A stretch of 64,000 nucleotides of DNA from Marinobacter lipolyticus SM19 (GTDB lineage Bacteria; Pseudomonadota; Gammaproteobacteria; Pseudomonadales; Oleiphilaceae): NCBI RefSeq assembly GCF_000397065.2, contig NZ_KE007325.1:51008-115007 (forward strand), written 5' to 3'. The translations under genes and the position numbers were made by a program. The first letter of the stretch is position 1. Each line of letters opens with the position of its first letter. Below the pieces are notes generated by a model. That model did no database searches. It saw only the letters and a list, made by a program, of their open reading frames with translations, and was not told the DNA's origin. Shown here in pieces: positions 1-8,644 of the stretch.

Positions 1-2468
1 TTATAGCGCAACACCGGGTCCGGCCCGAAGCTCTGGCGGATCTCCACCATGGAGCCGATGGGGACCATCTCGCCCTGTTCATTGCGGGTACGCAGGCGGG
101 CGATGTCCTCCACGCTGTCGCGGTAGGGGGCATCGGCCTGTGCAATCACCTGCCAGGTGCGGCCAAAGCGGTTGAAGTCGTTGACGTAGGTGGACCCCAG
201 GTAGGTCTGCAGGGTATCGAACAGTTCCGTCAACGGCACACCCTGGGCCTTGGCCTTGAGGCGGTCCACTTCCGCATCCAGCTGTGGCACGTTGGCCTGG
301 TAGCTGCTGATGGGGTAGCCCATGCCCGGGGTCTGACTGATGGCGCCCTGGAACTGGTTCACCGCATTCTGCAGAGCTCCGTAGCCCAGGTTACCCCGGT
401 CCTCGATGAACAACTGGTAGCCGGAACCGTTACCCAGTCCCAGGATCGGCGGCGGCATAAAGGAGAAGGCAAAGCCTTCCTTCAGCCCGCTGATTTTCTG
501 GTTGATCTGGGCGTTGATCTCCCCTGCACTGAGACTGCGCTCGTCAAACGGTTTGAGGGGAAAGAACACTACGCCGGTATTGGAAGTGTTGGTGAACTGC
601 AGTGCGTTCAAACCGGGAAACGCCACAGCGTTGGCGACGCCTTCGGTCTCCATGGCGATATCGGTCACCTGCTGCAGGAGCTGGTCGGTGCGCTCCAGGG
701 ACGCCCCTTCCGGCAGCTTCACGCCGGCCATCAGGTACAGCTTGTCCTGGATCGGGATAAAGCCCGGCGGCACCACCTTGAACATCAAGCCGGTGCCGGT
801 CAGCAACAGGGCATAGACCACGAATACTGCTCCGCGACGTCGCAGGGAGCGGGACACACCGCCCTGGTATTTCTCCGCACTGGCGTTGAAGAAGCGGTTG
901 AAGGGCCGGAAAACCCAACCGAACAGGGCGTCGATAACCCGTTGCATCCGGTCCTTGGGCGCGTCGTGGGGTTTGAGCAGCATTGCCGCCAGCGCCGGGG
1001 ACAAGGTCAGCGAGTTTATGGTGGAGATCACCGTGGAAATGGCGATGGTCACCGCGAACTGCCGGTAAAACTGGCCGGTCACGCCGGACAAGAAAGCCAT
1101 GGGGATAAACACCGCGCACAGCACCAGGCCGATGGCGATGATCGGGCCAGACACTTCCTTCATGGCCTGGTGGGCCGCCGCCAGCGAACTCAGGCCGTCT
1201 TCGATATTACGCTCAACGTTTTCCACCACCACGATGGCATCGTCGACGACGATGCCGATGGCCAAGACCAGCCCGAACAGGGTCAGGGTATTGATGGAAT
1301 AACCCAGCAGGTAGAGCGCACCGAAGGTGCCGATGACCGACACCGGTACTGCCAGCAACGGGATGATGGAGGCACGCCAGGTCTGCAGGAACAGGGTCAC
1401 GACCAATACCACCAACAATACCGCTTCCAGCAGGGTTGCCACCACTGCCTTGATGGAGTCGCTCACGAAGATAGTGGTGTCGTATACCGCTTCATACTCG
1501 ACACCCTCGGGGAACCGGATGGCCAGTTCGTCCATCGTGGCGATCACCTCGTCACGGATGTTCAGGGCATTGGCCCCCGGGGCCTGGAACACACCGATGG
1601 CCACGGCGTCCTTACCGTCGAGCTGGGAGCGCAGGGTGTAATCACCGGCTCCCAGCTCCAGCCGGGCCACGTCTTCCAGCCGCAGGATCTCACCGTTGTC
1701 ACCGCGCTTGAGCACGATGTTGCCGAACTCTTCCACAGTTTCCAGCCGGCCACGGGCGTTGATCAGGGTCAGGAAGTCACTGTCCGGCACCGGCTCCGCA
1801 CCAATCTGGCCAGCGGATACCTGCACGTTCTGCTCACGCATGGCACGGACCACGTCACTGGCGGTCAGCCCCCGGGCAGCAACCCGGTCCGGGTCCAGCC
1901 ATGCACGCATGGCGTAGTCACCACCACCAAAAACCTGGGCATCCCCAACGCCCTGAATGCGGGCCAGCCGGTCCCGCACATGCAACCGGGCGTAGTTGCG
2001 CAAGTACAGGGTGTCGTAAGTGCCGTCCGGCGATGTCAGGTGGACCACCATCAGGAAAGTCGGGGACTGCTTCTGGGTAGTCACACCCTGGCGGCGCACC
2101 TCCTCGGGCAGACGCGCCTGTGCCTGACTGACCCGATTCTGCACCCGCACTGTGGCGTCCTCCGCATCCGTGCCGGGGCGGAAAGTGACGGTCATCTGCA
2201 GGACGCCATCAGAACCGGCCACGGACTTGAAGTACATCATGTCCTCAACGCCGCTGATAGCTTCCTCCAGCGGCGTTGCTACAGTTTCCGCAATCTCCTT
2301 GGGATTGGCGCCGGGATAGACGGTGCGCACGACCACCGAAGGCGGCACCACTTCCGGGTACTCGCTGACCGGCAAGTTGGGGATGGAGATCAACCCGATG
2401 GCAAGAATGATGATGGACAGCACCGCCGCGAATATCGGCCGGTCCACAAAGAAACGGGACAGATTCAT
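1..2468 (-). CDS. RND efflux pump permease (MexF/AcrB-like), C-terminus beyond the window
   Basis: Inner-membrane drug/proton antiporter of the hydrophobe/amphiphile efflux (HAE1) family. The frame opens at ATG 2468 (protein begins MNLSRFFVDRPIFAAVLSII) and stays open to the window edge, so about 822 of the usual ~1050 residues are visible. The typical first membrane helix, the porter-domain signature region and the paired aspartates of the proton relay are visible (D409/D410 in VVDDAIVVVEN, matching AcrB D407/D408). ATG overlaps the adaptor's stop codon as ATGA, so the two are co-transcribed and translationally coupled. An outer-membrane channel gene, if linked, would lie beyond the window. 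Sequence style is closest to MexF or AcrB types; substrates cannot be read. Large antisense frames across this stretch are shadows. Confidence 0.93.
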   Translation of the reverse strand, partial: MNLSRFFVDRPIFAAVLSIIILAIGLISIPNLPVSEYPEVVPPSVVVRTVYPGANPKEIAETVATPLEEAISGVEDMMYFKSVAGSDGVLQMTVTFRPGTDAEDATVRVQNRVSQAQARLPEEVRRQGVTTQKQSPTFLMVVHLTSPDGTYDTLYLRNYARLHVRDRLARIQGVGDAQVFGGGDYAMRAWLDPDRVAARGLTASDVVRAMREQNVQVSAGQIGAEPVPDSDFLTLINARGRLETVEEFGNIVLKRGDNGEILRLEDVARLELGAGDYTLRSQLDGKDAVAIGVFQAPGANALNIRDEVIATMDELAIRFPEGVEYEAVYDTTIFVSDSIKAVVATLLEAVLLVVLVVTLFLQTWRASIIPLLAVPVSVIGTFGALYLLGYSINTLTLFGLVLAIGIVVDDAIVVVENVERNIEDGLSSLAAAHQAMKEVSGPIIAIGLVLCAVFIPMAFLSGVTGQFYRQFAVTIAISTVISTINSLTLSPALAAMLLKPHDAPKDRMQRVIDALFGWVFRPFNRFFNASAEKYQGGVSRSLRRRGAVFVVYALLLTGTGLMFKVVPPGFIPIQDKLYLMAGVKLPEGASLERTDQLLQQVTDIAMETEGVANAVAFPGLNALQFTNTSNTGVVFFPLKPFDERSLSAGEINAQINQKISGLKEGFAFSFMPPPILGLGNGSGYQLFIEDRGNLGYGALQNAVNQFQGAISQTPGMGYPISSYQANVPQLDAEVDRLKAKAQGVPLTELFDTLQTYLGSTYVNDFNRFGRTWQVIAQADAPYRDSVEDIARLRTRNEQGEMVPIGSMVEIRQSFGPDPVLRY

Positions 2469-3658
2469 TGCACTGACTCCCGGGCTACCGCCACAGCGGG
2501 GCCCTGACTGGCACCGGGTTCGCTCATGGCAACCAGGTGCGGATCGACTTCCATGCCGGCACCAAACACTTTCTGAACACCGTTGATGATCACCCGGTCA
2601 CCGCTATTGAGACCTTTCCGGATCACCAGCAGATCGTCCACCTGCCGACCGGTGGTTACCTGCCGGGGCGCAACCCGGTTGTTTTCATCGACCACGTAGA
2701 CGTATCGACGATCCTGATCGGTCAGTACGGCCTTGCGGTTCACCAGCAGTGCCTGGTCCAGCTCGGCTACCGGCATTTCCACCCGGGCAAACTGACCGGG
2801 CTTGATCCGGCCATCCGGATTGCCTAATACGGCCCGGTATTGCAAGGTGCCGGTGCCGGGGTTCAGCCGGTTATCGACAAAATCCAGCAAGCCCCGGTAT
2901 TGGCGACCGTTGTCACCCAGGGCAATGCGCACTCTACGGGGCTGGTCATTGGCCAGCAGCTGCTGGCTGCTGAATGCAGTGTGTTCATCTGCCTCGAAAT
3001 AGACGTGCACCGGGTCCACTGACACCACCGTGGTCAGCAGGGTCTGGTCCGCGTTGGCGAGGTTGCCACGGGTCACCAGCGCCCGGCCGGCACGGCCACT
3101 GACCGGTGCGGTGACCCGGGTGTATTCCAGGTCCAGCTCCGCCGTATCCAATGCCGCCTGGGCGGCCTCCACCCGCGCCCGGGCACTCATCAATGCGGCA
3201 TTGCGCTGATCGTACTCCTCCTGCGAAATCGCCCGGCTCTCCAGCAGGGTCTTCGCGCGGCCGGCTTCACTCCTGGCCAGTTCCAACTGGCTTCTGGCCA
3301 ACGCCAGGTCAGCGCGGGCCGCCTGCGCCCTCGCCTGATAAGGTCGGGGGTCAATCTGGAACAGCAGGTCACCGGCCTGCACCAGTTCCCCTTCTTCAAA
3401 GGCCACCTCGTGAATGTAGCCGCTGACCCTCGGCCGCAGATCCACGGTTTCCGGTGCTTCCACGCGACCGGTGAAAGACTCCCAGAGGGTAACCGGCTCT
3501 TCTACAACTTTCGCCACGTCCACCTCCGGTGGTGGCGGCATCGCCATCGCTTCGTCGCTCTGCGCCTCACATCCGGACAGTAATACTGTCATCATTACCA
3601 GGGCCGGGCCCAACGCCCAGACTGGTCCGTTGAAGTTTTTTCCGGTCAGACGTTCCAT
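2465..3658 (-). CDS. RND efflux periplasmic adaptor lipoprotein (MexE/AcrA-like)
   Basis: Membrane-fusion subunit that links the inner-membrane RND permease to an outer-membrane channel. A signal with lipobox LSGC (Cys30) marks an inner-membrane-anchored lipoprotein. It is followed by a barrel-sandwich half-motif (VSGYIHEVAFEEGELVQAGD), an alpha-helical hairpin rich in Ala/Arg/Glu (about residues 100-170), the second half-motif (RVTAPVSGRAG), and the beta-barrel region. About 397 residues, normal for the family. I chose ATG 3658 because GGAG lies about 9 nt upstream; the open frame extends 17 codons further without a better site. It is first in the operon, with a palindrome at 3705-3732 just upstream as likely operator. 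Confidence 0.93.
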   Translation of the reverse strand: MERLTGKNFNGPVWALGPALVMMTVLLSGCEAQSDEAMAMPPPPEVDVAKVVEEPVTLWESFTGRVEAPETVDLRPRVSGYIHEVAFEEGELVQAGDLLFQIDPRPYQARAQAARADLALARSQLELARSEAGRAKTLLESRAISQEEYDQRNAALMSARARVEAAQAALDTAELDLEYTRVTAPVSGRAGRALVTRGNLANADQTLLTTVVSVDPVHVYFEADEHTAFSSQQLLANDQPRRVRIALGDNGRQYRGLLDFVDNRLNPGTGTLQYRAVLGNPDGRIKPGQFARVEMPVAELDQALLVNRKAVLTDQDRRYVYVVDENNRVAPRQVTTGRQVDDLLVIRKGLNSGDRVIINGVQKVFGAGMEVDPHLVAMSEPGASQGPAVAVARESVQ

Positions 3659-3704
3659 GGTTTCTCGCTCCGTCGTGAGGGACGCCTTGTGAGCGTTCCC
3701 GTTA

Positions 3705-3732
3705 AACAAGAGATCTGGTCAGATCGCTTGTT
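3705..3732. promoter_or_regulatory. 28-bp palindrome upstream of the efflux operon, candidate operator
   Basis: Two 13-base arms (AACAAGAGATCTG and CAGATCGCTTGTT) are complementary apart from one position and are separated by two bases. It lies 47 bp upstream of the adaptor start, where a repressor or activator site is expected. The symmetry suits a dimeric TetR-, MarR- or LysR-type regulator better than the direct-repeat sites usual for AraC proteins, although an AraC-type gene is the divergent neighbour. No U-tract follows on either strand, so a terminator is less likely. Confidence 0.55.
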
Positions 3733-3935
3733 AGGTCGGTTGGGGTGGAGATTTTTCGACATGAAAGGGTAAATTTCAGTCCCTCTTCCCCGATTGGTCG
3801 TCTAACATAAGGAGTCTTGGGCCCGGGAGGATATCGGGTTACTGCGGGAAGCTTGCCTGATTCTGCAGATGAGACCTGAATGCCATACCGTTCAGGTTGC
3901 AAAGGATTATACTGCCGCGAAAGGGAGACGCGACG

Positions 3936-4898
3936 ATGACTGCTACCATTCCTGAGGTTACCACCAACCTCGTGCCGAACCTGCAGCAACAACTGGCCCG
4001 GGTCGCCAGCCGATGGACAAGCCAGCAGGGCATACAGAGTTCCGCCATTGACGGGGTGGAGCTGATTCGTTGCGACCAACCATCCAGTTGTGGTTCTTCT
4101 GTCTACGAGCCGTCTCTGTGTTTCGTGATTCAGGGCACCAAGAACATACTGCTGGGCGACCGGGAAATTACCTATGATCCCCTCACCTATCTGGCCAGTT
4201 CCGTTCACCTGCCAGTGTTGGGCAGAATTCTCGATGCGAGCCCGGAACGCCCCTATCTGGCGGTGAAATTGACCGTGGATCCACAGGAAGTGGCCGATCT
4301 GGTGCTGGAACTGGGCGACAAGGCACCGTCTTCAGACCGACATCATGCCGCCTGCCCGGCAGTTGAGTGTGGTCTATGCATCACTTACATGGACGAGCTG
4401 ATGCAAGGTGCACTTTACCGGCTGCTGAGCCTGTTGGATTCCACGGGGGACATCCCCATTCTCGCGCCACTGGCACGTCGGGAAATCCTCTATCGTGCCC
4501 TGGTAGGCGAAATGGGCTCACGCATGCGCAAGTTCGCAGCTATCGACTCCCAGTCACACCGGATTTCCACAGTCATCTCGGCGTTAAAGGACCATTTCGC
4601 GGAACCGTTGCGCATCGCCGAGCTGGCGGAAGCTGCAAACATGAGTGAGTCCACTCTGTACCACAGCTTCAAACAGGTGACCCGTATGTCACCGCTGCAA
4701 TTCCAGAAGAAACTGCGTCTTCACGAAGCTCGGCGGCTGATGCTCGCCGAGGGGCTGGAAGCCGCCACCGCCAGCTACCGGGTGGGCTACGAAAGCCCCT
4801 CCCACTTCAGCCGGGAATACAGCCGCCTGTTCGGCGCACCGCCGAGGGCGGATGTTACCTTCTTGCGCGGCGAGCGCAGGGCGCCGGAGCCTGTTTGA
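3936..4898 (+). CDS. AraC-family transcriptional regulator with AraC_N domain
   Basis: DNA-binding regulator of about 320 residues. The N-terminal half (CDQPSSCGSSVYEPSLCFVIQGTKNILLGDREITYDP, in parts) matches the AraC_N effector domain found with many efflux or stress loci. The C-terminal ~100 residues carry two helix-turn-helix motifs (IAELAEAANMSESTLYHSFK and the VGYESPSHFSREYSRLFG segment). An upstream ATG at 3897 is in frame, but a TATACT -10-like element at 3908-3913 lies after it and AGGGAGA precedes ATG 3936, so I take 3936. It is divergent from the RND efflux operon and convergent with the TRAP permease gene. Control of the adjacent pump is an inference from position. Confidence 0.88.
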   Translation: MTATIPEVTTNLVPNLQQQLARVASRWTSQQGIQSSAIDGVELIRCDQPSSCGSSVYEPSLCFVIQGTKNILLGDREITYDPLTYLASSVHLPVLGRILDASPERPYLAVKLTVDPQEVADLVLELGDKAPSSDRHHAACPAVECGLCITYMDELMQGALYRLLSLLDSTGDIPILAPLARREILYRALVGEMGSRMRKFAAIDSQSHRISTVISALKDHFAEPLRIAELAEAANMSESTLYHSFKQVTRMSPLQFQKKLRLHEARRLMLAEGLEAATASYRVGYESPSHFSREYSRLFGAPPRADVTFLRGERRAPEPV

Positions 4899-4914
4899 TG
4901 AACCGGGCCTGGAC

Positions 4915-6999
4915 TCACGCGTAGAACAACAACGGCACAAAGGCCACCAGTACCAGGGATATTCCCATGGCAATCAATGGCATGATGATGCGTTCGTGTC
5001 GTTGATAGAAAGTGCCACCTTCCTGTTGCGCGGCCAGCACTTCCGCTTCACCGACGACCTGCCGGGTTAACAGGTGGTTCAGCGCAACCGGCGGGCTCAG
5101 GTAGCCCAGTTCGAAGGCCACCAGGGTCACCATCCAGAAGTGAATCGGATGAATTCCACTGCTGTAGGCGATGGTGGACACCGTGGCGGTGACCAGGATA
5201 ACGGCACCAAAGGCGTCCATGATCATACCCAGGATCACCAGGATGACGACCATCAACAACATCGCGGACCAGGCGCTGTCGAAGGCCTGGGGGAAAACCT
5301 CCATGATCTGGGACCGTTCGATGACGCCACCAATGCTTACCGACAGCCCCAGCAGCAACAACAGCGCGCCTATCTCGGAGGTCGTGTCGTTGGTGGCCGA
5401 GCGAAGGCTGCTCTCCATGCCCTGATGTGACGGCGCCTCACTGGCGCGACCAGCGGTCTTCTTCAGGGTCACATGCTCAAACAGCAGTATCGCCAGCATG
5501 ATCACCGGCAGCAGTCGTGGCGCCGAGAATTCATCCATTCGTACGTCTAGGGCAAATCGGTATAGCAGCACCACACCGGCGATCACCAGGGCGTAAGGAA
5601 TCAACGGTCGCAGGGCCTGCATCATCGCCGGGAAGGCTTCTGCGGAGGGCGCCAGGTTGAACTTGCTCTGGCGGTTGACGGTCAACGCCACCGTCATGAA
5701 CATTATGGCCGTCAGCACAAACACCCAGATGCCCCAGCCAAACAGCTCGTCAGTGGTCACTTCCCGGTTGAGATAGGCAATCACCACCACCAGCAAGCAA
5801 GGGCGCAGCACCACCCCCAATGAACCGGACATGGCCGTAGCAGCCAGAGCAAGATGCCGGCGGGCGCCGGCAGCACGCAATTCACCGTAGATCACCGCAC
5901 CGGCGGCGATGACGAAAATGCCGGAAGCGCCGGTGTAAGCAGTGGGCACCGCAGCCACCAGGACGGCAACCACGGCCAGCATCTCCGGCGGCATGCGCCA
6001 CGGGCGGAATACGTCGAAGACCAGGGTCGCCAGCCGTGTCTGCTTGAGCATCATCCCCACCCAGACGTAGAGCCCGACGTTCAGAAACATGTCCGCCAGC
6101 TCCATCATCTTTCCCAGGTAGATACCGATACCGGAAGCGTGCCCGATCAGGACGAAGTAAGTCCCTGAAATCAGACACATCACCGTATACAGCGGGACCG
6201 CGAGGAACGCCTTGTTGAGACTGCCACCGTCACGCAGATCATCGGGCACCCGGAACAATCGGTACAGACTGGCCAGGGTGAGACAGGCAAAACCAATGAT
6301 CCACAGGTTATGGAGGAGCAGAGCCTCCGCAGACATGGTGGTTTCATCGCCCATGCTCGACTGCCGAAAAATCACACTGGAACCCAGCAACATGGCATTG
6401 GCAATGGTCTGGAGGGTATGGGATACGGTGTAGTCGAGCCGGGTTTCCATCGCCCGCATGGCGATGTGGTGGCGGCTGAGTGTCGCGGTCACCGCACACA
6501 GCATCACCAGAATCACCAGGATATAACGCTGGGATTCCAGCCCGAATGCGATCAGGTCGGCCACGAACAACTCTACAGCCCGGTAGGCTTTAACGCTGGG
6601 GGTCAGTTTGTCCTTCAGGTTCTCATAACTGGCGAAACTGGCCTGGCAATCCGCCACCGACCGCTCGATGGCGAGGCGGACATCCGCCGGGTCTTTCTCA
6701 TGCGCCCCCAGAAGTGCCGCCATGGGGTCATCAGAAGCACCCGATTCGGCAAGCTCCTGCTGGACCGCAGCCTCAATGTCCCGGTTGGGATTGCAGCTCG
6801 GCTGGACCGGATCGGAGCGGAGCTTGTAGTAGCTCCCCCACATCTGTTCTCCGGCCCGCAGCATCTGGTTGTGAATGTCACTGCTGGTGGAAAACAGCAC
6901 CACCGCCAGCAACAGCAAACAAGCCGGCAAAGAGGAAAACCACTCCAGCCGGGTACGACGAAATCCAATCTGGGACATAACAGCGCGACCTGAAGGCAT
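4915..6999 (-). CDS. TRAP transporter large permease, fused small and large subunit type
   Basis: Multi-pass inner-membrane protein of 694 residues. The C-terminal ~440 residues carry DctM features, e.g. AYTGASGIFVIAAGAVIYGE followed by a GSLGVVLRP loop, matching the large-subunit pattern around GAISGSSVATAAAIGP and GTLGILIPPS. The N-terminal ~240 residues contain a first helix, a ~110-residue periplasmic loop and further helices, suggesting a fused DctQ-like small subunit. It starts 5 nt after the stop of the TatT-like lipoprotein, so the two form an operon. No ribosome-binding site precedes ATG 6999; an internal ATG at 6978 with AGG 10 nt upstream is a plausible alternative start. The substrate is unknown. 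The family takes up organic acids or similar solutes using a sodium gradient. Confidence 0.85.
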   Translation of the reverse strand: MPSGRAVMSQIGFRRTRLEWFSSLPACLLLLAVVLFSTSSDIHNQMLRAGEQMWGSYYKLRSDPVQPSCNPNRDIEAAVQQELAESGASDDPMAALLGAHEKDPADVRLAIERSVADCQASFASYENLKDKLTPSVKAYRAVELFVADLIAFGLESQRYILVILVMLCAVTATLSRHHIAMRAMETRLDYTVSHTLQTIANAMLLGSSVIFRQSSMGDETTMSAEALLLHNLWIIGFACLTLASLYRLFRVPDDLRDGGSLNKAFLAVPLYTVMCLISGTYFVLIGHASGIGIYLGKMMELADMFLNVGLYVWVGMMLKQTRLATLVFDVFRPWRMPPEMLAVVAVLVAAVPTAYTGASGIFVIAAGAVIYGELRAAGARRHLALAATAMSGSLGVVLRPCLLVVVIAYLNREVTTDELFGWGIWVFVLTAIMFMTVALTVNRQSKFNLAPSAEAFPAMMQALRPLIPYALVIAGVVLLYRFALDVRMDEFSAPRLLPVIMLAILLFEHVTLKKTAGRASEAPSHQGMESSLRSATNDTTSEIGALLLLLGLSVSIGGVIERSQIMEVFPQAFDSAWSAMLLMVVILVILGMIMDAFGAVILVTATVSTIAYSSGIHPIHFWMVTLVAFELGYLSPPVALNHLLTRQVVGEAEVLAAQQEGGTFYQRHERIIMPLIAMGISLVLVAFVPLLFYA

Positions 7000-7004
7000 G
7001 GGCG

Positions 7005-8069
7005 TTACAACAAGTCGTCCAGATCCATGGTTTCAACGTCTTCCTGCTCGTCATCCCAGAAAGTACCCAGCTGCCCCAGGGGTGTTCGATGGCCGTTGTT
7101 CTCAACCCACATACGGTCAGAAATGGCCACAATCAGCTGTGTCGACATGGCATCGACGAAGGCCCAGTCTTCATTCGAGGGTGTTTCCTCAATGGACTCC
7201 GCATGCCGGCGGATCACATCACGCAGACGCTCATTGTCGCCCTTGTTCATTGCAGAAATCGCGTGGAAAACATGGCTGAGGCGGACACCCGCCTGTTCAC
7301 CCTGACGATCGGACATTTCCAGTCGCTCGAAGGCGTTTTCGCCCTCAGGCATGGCGCCAGGAATCATCGCCCAGATGGTAGCCCGCAGCGCCATCGGCGC
7401 TCCCCACCACTTTTCGTTATCCAGGCAGCTGGTTGCCCTGCCAACCATCGAGCCCACATTCTTGGGCACACCAATCGCGGAGGTGGATTGAATTTCGGCG
7501 TTCAGGGCCTGAAGTCCTGACAACAGGCCCGCCATGTAAATGAATTCGTCCAGATCGTCATCGAAGTCCGGGCACTCGCCGGTACCGGGCTCGCCGTAAT
7601 AGGCATTGTGATGCTGCCAGCTGCGGAAGTAGCGCTTGGCGGCCAGGGCGTGTGCACGTTTCTGACGGATCATCGCATCCTCAGCGGCATCACCATCCAT
7701 GTCGCCCAGAGCGGCCAGTCCGGTCAACTCGTGTTCACGGGCCTGCTCATCGGCACAGCCCGCGGCCGACAGGTAGAGCATCACAGCAATCTGATCCGGC
7801 TCATTGGTGACCCGACCAAACGACATCAACAGCGGGGTCGTGGCCTCGCTCATGGCGCAACCCATAGCCAGATCATCGGTGTTCAGCAGATAGGGCACGG
7901 TATGGTTGCGGGAGAATCCCTGAAGAACATCTCCGGTGGTCTTGTAGACCATGTGGTTCACCACGCCACACCCGCTCAATGCAACGCTTGCGACCACGGC
8001 TGCGGTCACACCACGCAGCTTTGCCATTTTGGGCAACCACTGCCCCGCAGCTTTCTGGAAACGTTTCAT
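7005..8069 (-). CDS. TatT-like lipoprotein (TRAP-associated T-component, probable)
   Basis: A 354-residue secreted lipoprotein: lipobox ALSGC puts the acylated cysteine at residue 34. The body is predicted all-helical, with segments resembling TatT/T-component proteins of TPAT transporters. These include DDLAMGCAMSEATTPLLMSF, a YLSAAGCADEQ helix, and a long Ala/Arg helix before a W-H-rich stretch. TatT proteins are TPR-like trimers that dock TRAP solute-binding proteins in the periplasm (known from Treponema Tp0956). The assignment rests on weak sequence likeness plus its place directly upstream of a TRAP permease. The C-terminus is very acidic. The start at 8069 has AAGGTG about 10 nt upstream. 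Confidence 0.62.
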   Translation of the reverse strand: MKRFQKAAGQWLPKMAKLRGVTAAVVASVALSGCGVVNHMVYKTTGDVLQGFSRNHTVPYLLNTDDLAMGCAMSEATTPLLMSFGRVTNEPDQIAVMLYLSAAGCADEQAREHELTGLAALGDMDGDAAEDAMIRQKRAHALAAKRYFRSWQHHNAYYGEPGTGECPDFDDDLDEFIYMAGLLSGLQALNAEIQSTSAIGVPKNVGSMVGRATSCLDNEKWWGAPMALRATIWAMIPGAMPEGENAFERLEMSDRQGEQAGVRLSHVFHAISAMNKGDNERLRDVIRRHAESIEETPSNEDWAFVDAMSTQLIVAISDRMWVENNGHRTPLGQLGTFWDDEQEDVETMDLDDLL

Positions 8070-8134
8070 ACTTTCTGCACCTTCTTTATTGTTTTCAGAA
8101 CTAATCGGGCCGCCTGGACCACCGCCTGCGCATC

Positions 8135-8149
8135 GTTACAATTTGTAAC
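8135..8149. promoter_or_regulatory. Perfect palindrome between TatT-like gene and HU gene
   Basis: GTTACAA, one central T, then TTGTAAC: seven fully paired positions per arm. It lies in the 264-bp divergent region, 66 bp from the lipoprotein start and 185 bp from the HU start, so it could control either. The regulator is not identifiable from the sequence. The rest of this intergenic region is moderately AT-rich and should hold two promoters, but I could not pick convincing -35/-10 pairs. Confidence 0.45.
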
Positions 8150-8333
8150 CGGGCACGCATTATGGCGGACAACCCCCTGTTTTTATGAGAACCGCACCGC
8201 AAATGAAAACGGTAAAACACTATCCTTCGCCATCATGGGTTTGCACATTGCCGCCGAACCCACTATAGATTTGTTCAGCCTGCGGCTGGCTTGCCGCCGG
8301 TGTGACACCAAAAACGACAACAAGGAGTACCCG

Positions 8334-8606
8334 ATGCGCAAACCCGAACTGGCAGCCGCCATTGCCGATAAAACCGGCCTGACCCGCGAGAAAGCCAGCG
8401 AAGTCATTACCGCTTTCACTGACCAGATCTCAGCGGCAGCCTCCAGAGGCGAGGACACCACACTGATCGGATTTGGCACGTTCAACATCCGCACACGCGA
8501 AGCCCGCGACGGACGTAACCCCCAGACCGGCGCCACCATCAAGATCCCTGCCAGCAAGACCGTCGGGTTCAAAGCCGGTAAGGCACTGAAAGAGTCGGTC
8601 GGTTAA
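8334..8606 (+). CDS. hupB: Nucleoid-associated DNA-binding protein HU
   Basis: A 90-residue histone-like protein that bends and compacts DNA. It has the full HU/IHF fold: N-terminal helices (MRKPELAAAIADKTGLTREK), the GFGTF signature at about residues 46-50, and the arm region with RNPQTG and IPASKTVGF. ATG 8334 has AAGGAG at 8322-8327, an ideal spacing. A much longer open frame upstream in the same phase runs antisense to the TatT-like gene and is not coding. HU beta is my preference over IHF from the sequence style. It is the only rightward gene in the TRAP cluster and is probably a monocistronic unit ending in the hairpin at 8615-8632. Confidence 0.95.
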   Translation: MRKPELAAAIADKTGLTREKASEVITAFTDQISAAASRGEDTTLIGFGTFNIRTREARDGRNPQTGATIKIPASKTVGFKAGKALKESVG

Positions 8607-8614
8607 GCTGACCC

Positions 8615-8632
8615 GGCCCGCTGGAGCGGGCC
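8615..8632 (+). terminator. Terminator-like hairpin after HU
   Basis: A perfect 7-bp G+C-rich stem (GGCCCGC / GCGGGCC) with a 4-nt loop begins 9 nt after the HU stop codon and lies between convergent genes. The following bases are pyrimidine-rich (CTCTCCCTCCC) but not a U-run, so it may be weak or bidirectional. Confidence 0.6.
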
Positions 8633-8644
8633 CTCTCCCTCCCC

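Noticed and set aside
942..2507. 521-codon rightward open frame
   Set aside because: It is antisense to the RND permease, whose frame has clear family motifs; composition is His/Gln-rich and low-complexity, as expected of a shadow in G+C-rich DNA.
7608..8333. Long N-terminal extension of the HU frame
   Set aside because: It runs antisense to the TatT-like gene. HU has a standard start at 8334 with AAGGAG just upstream.
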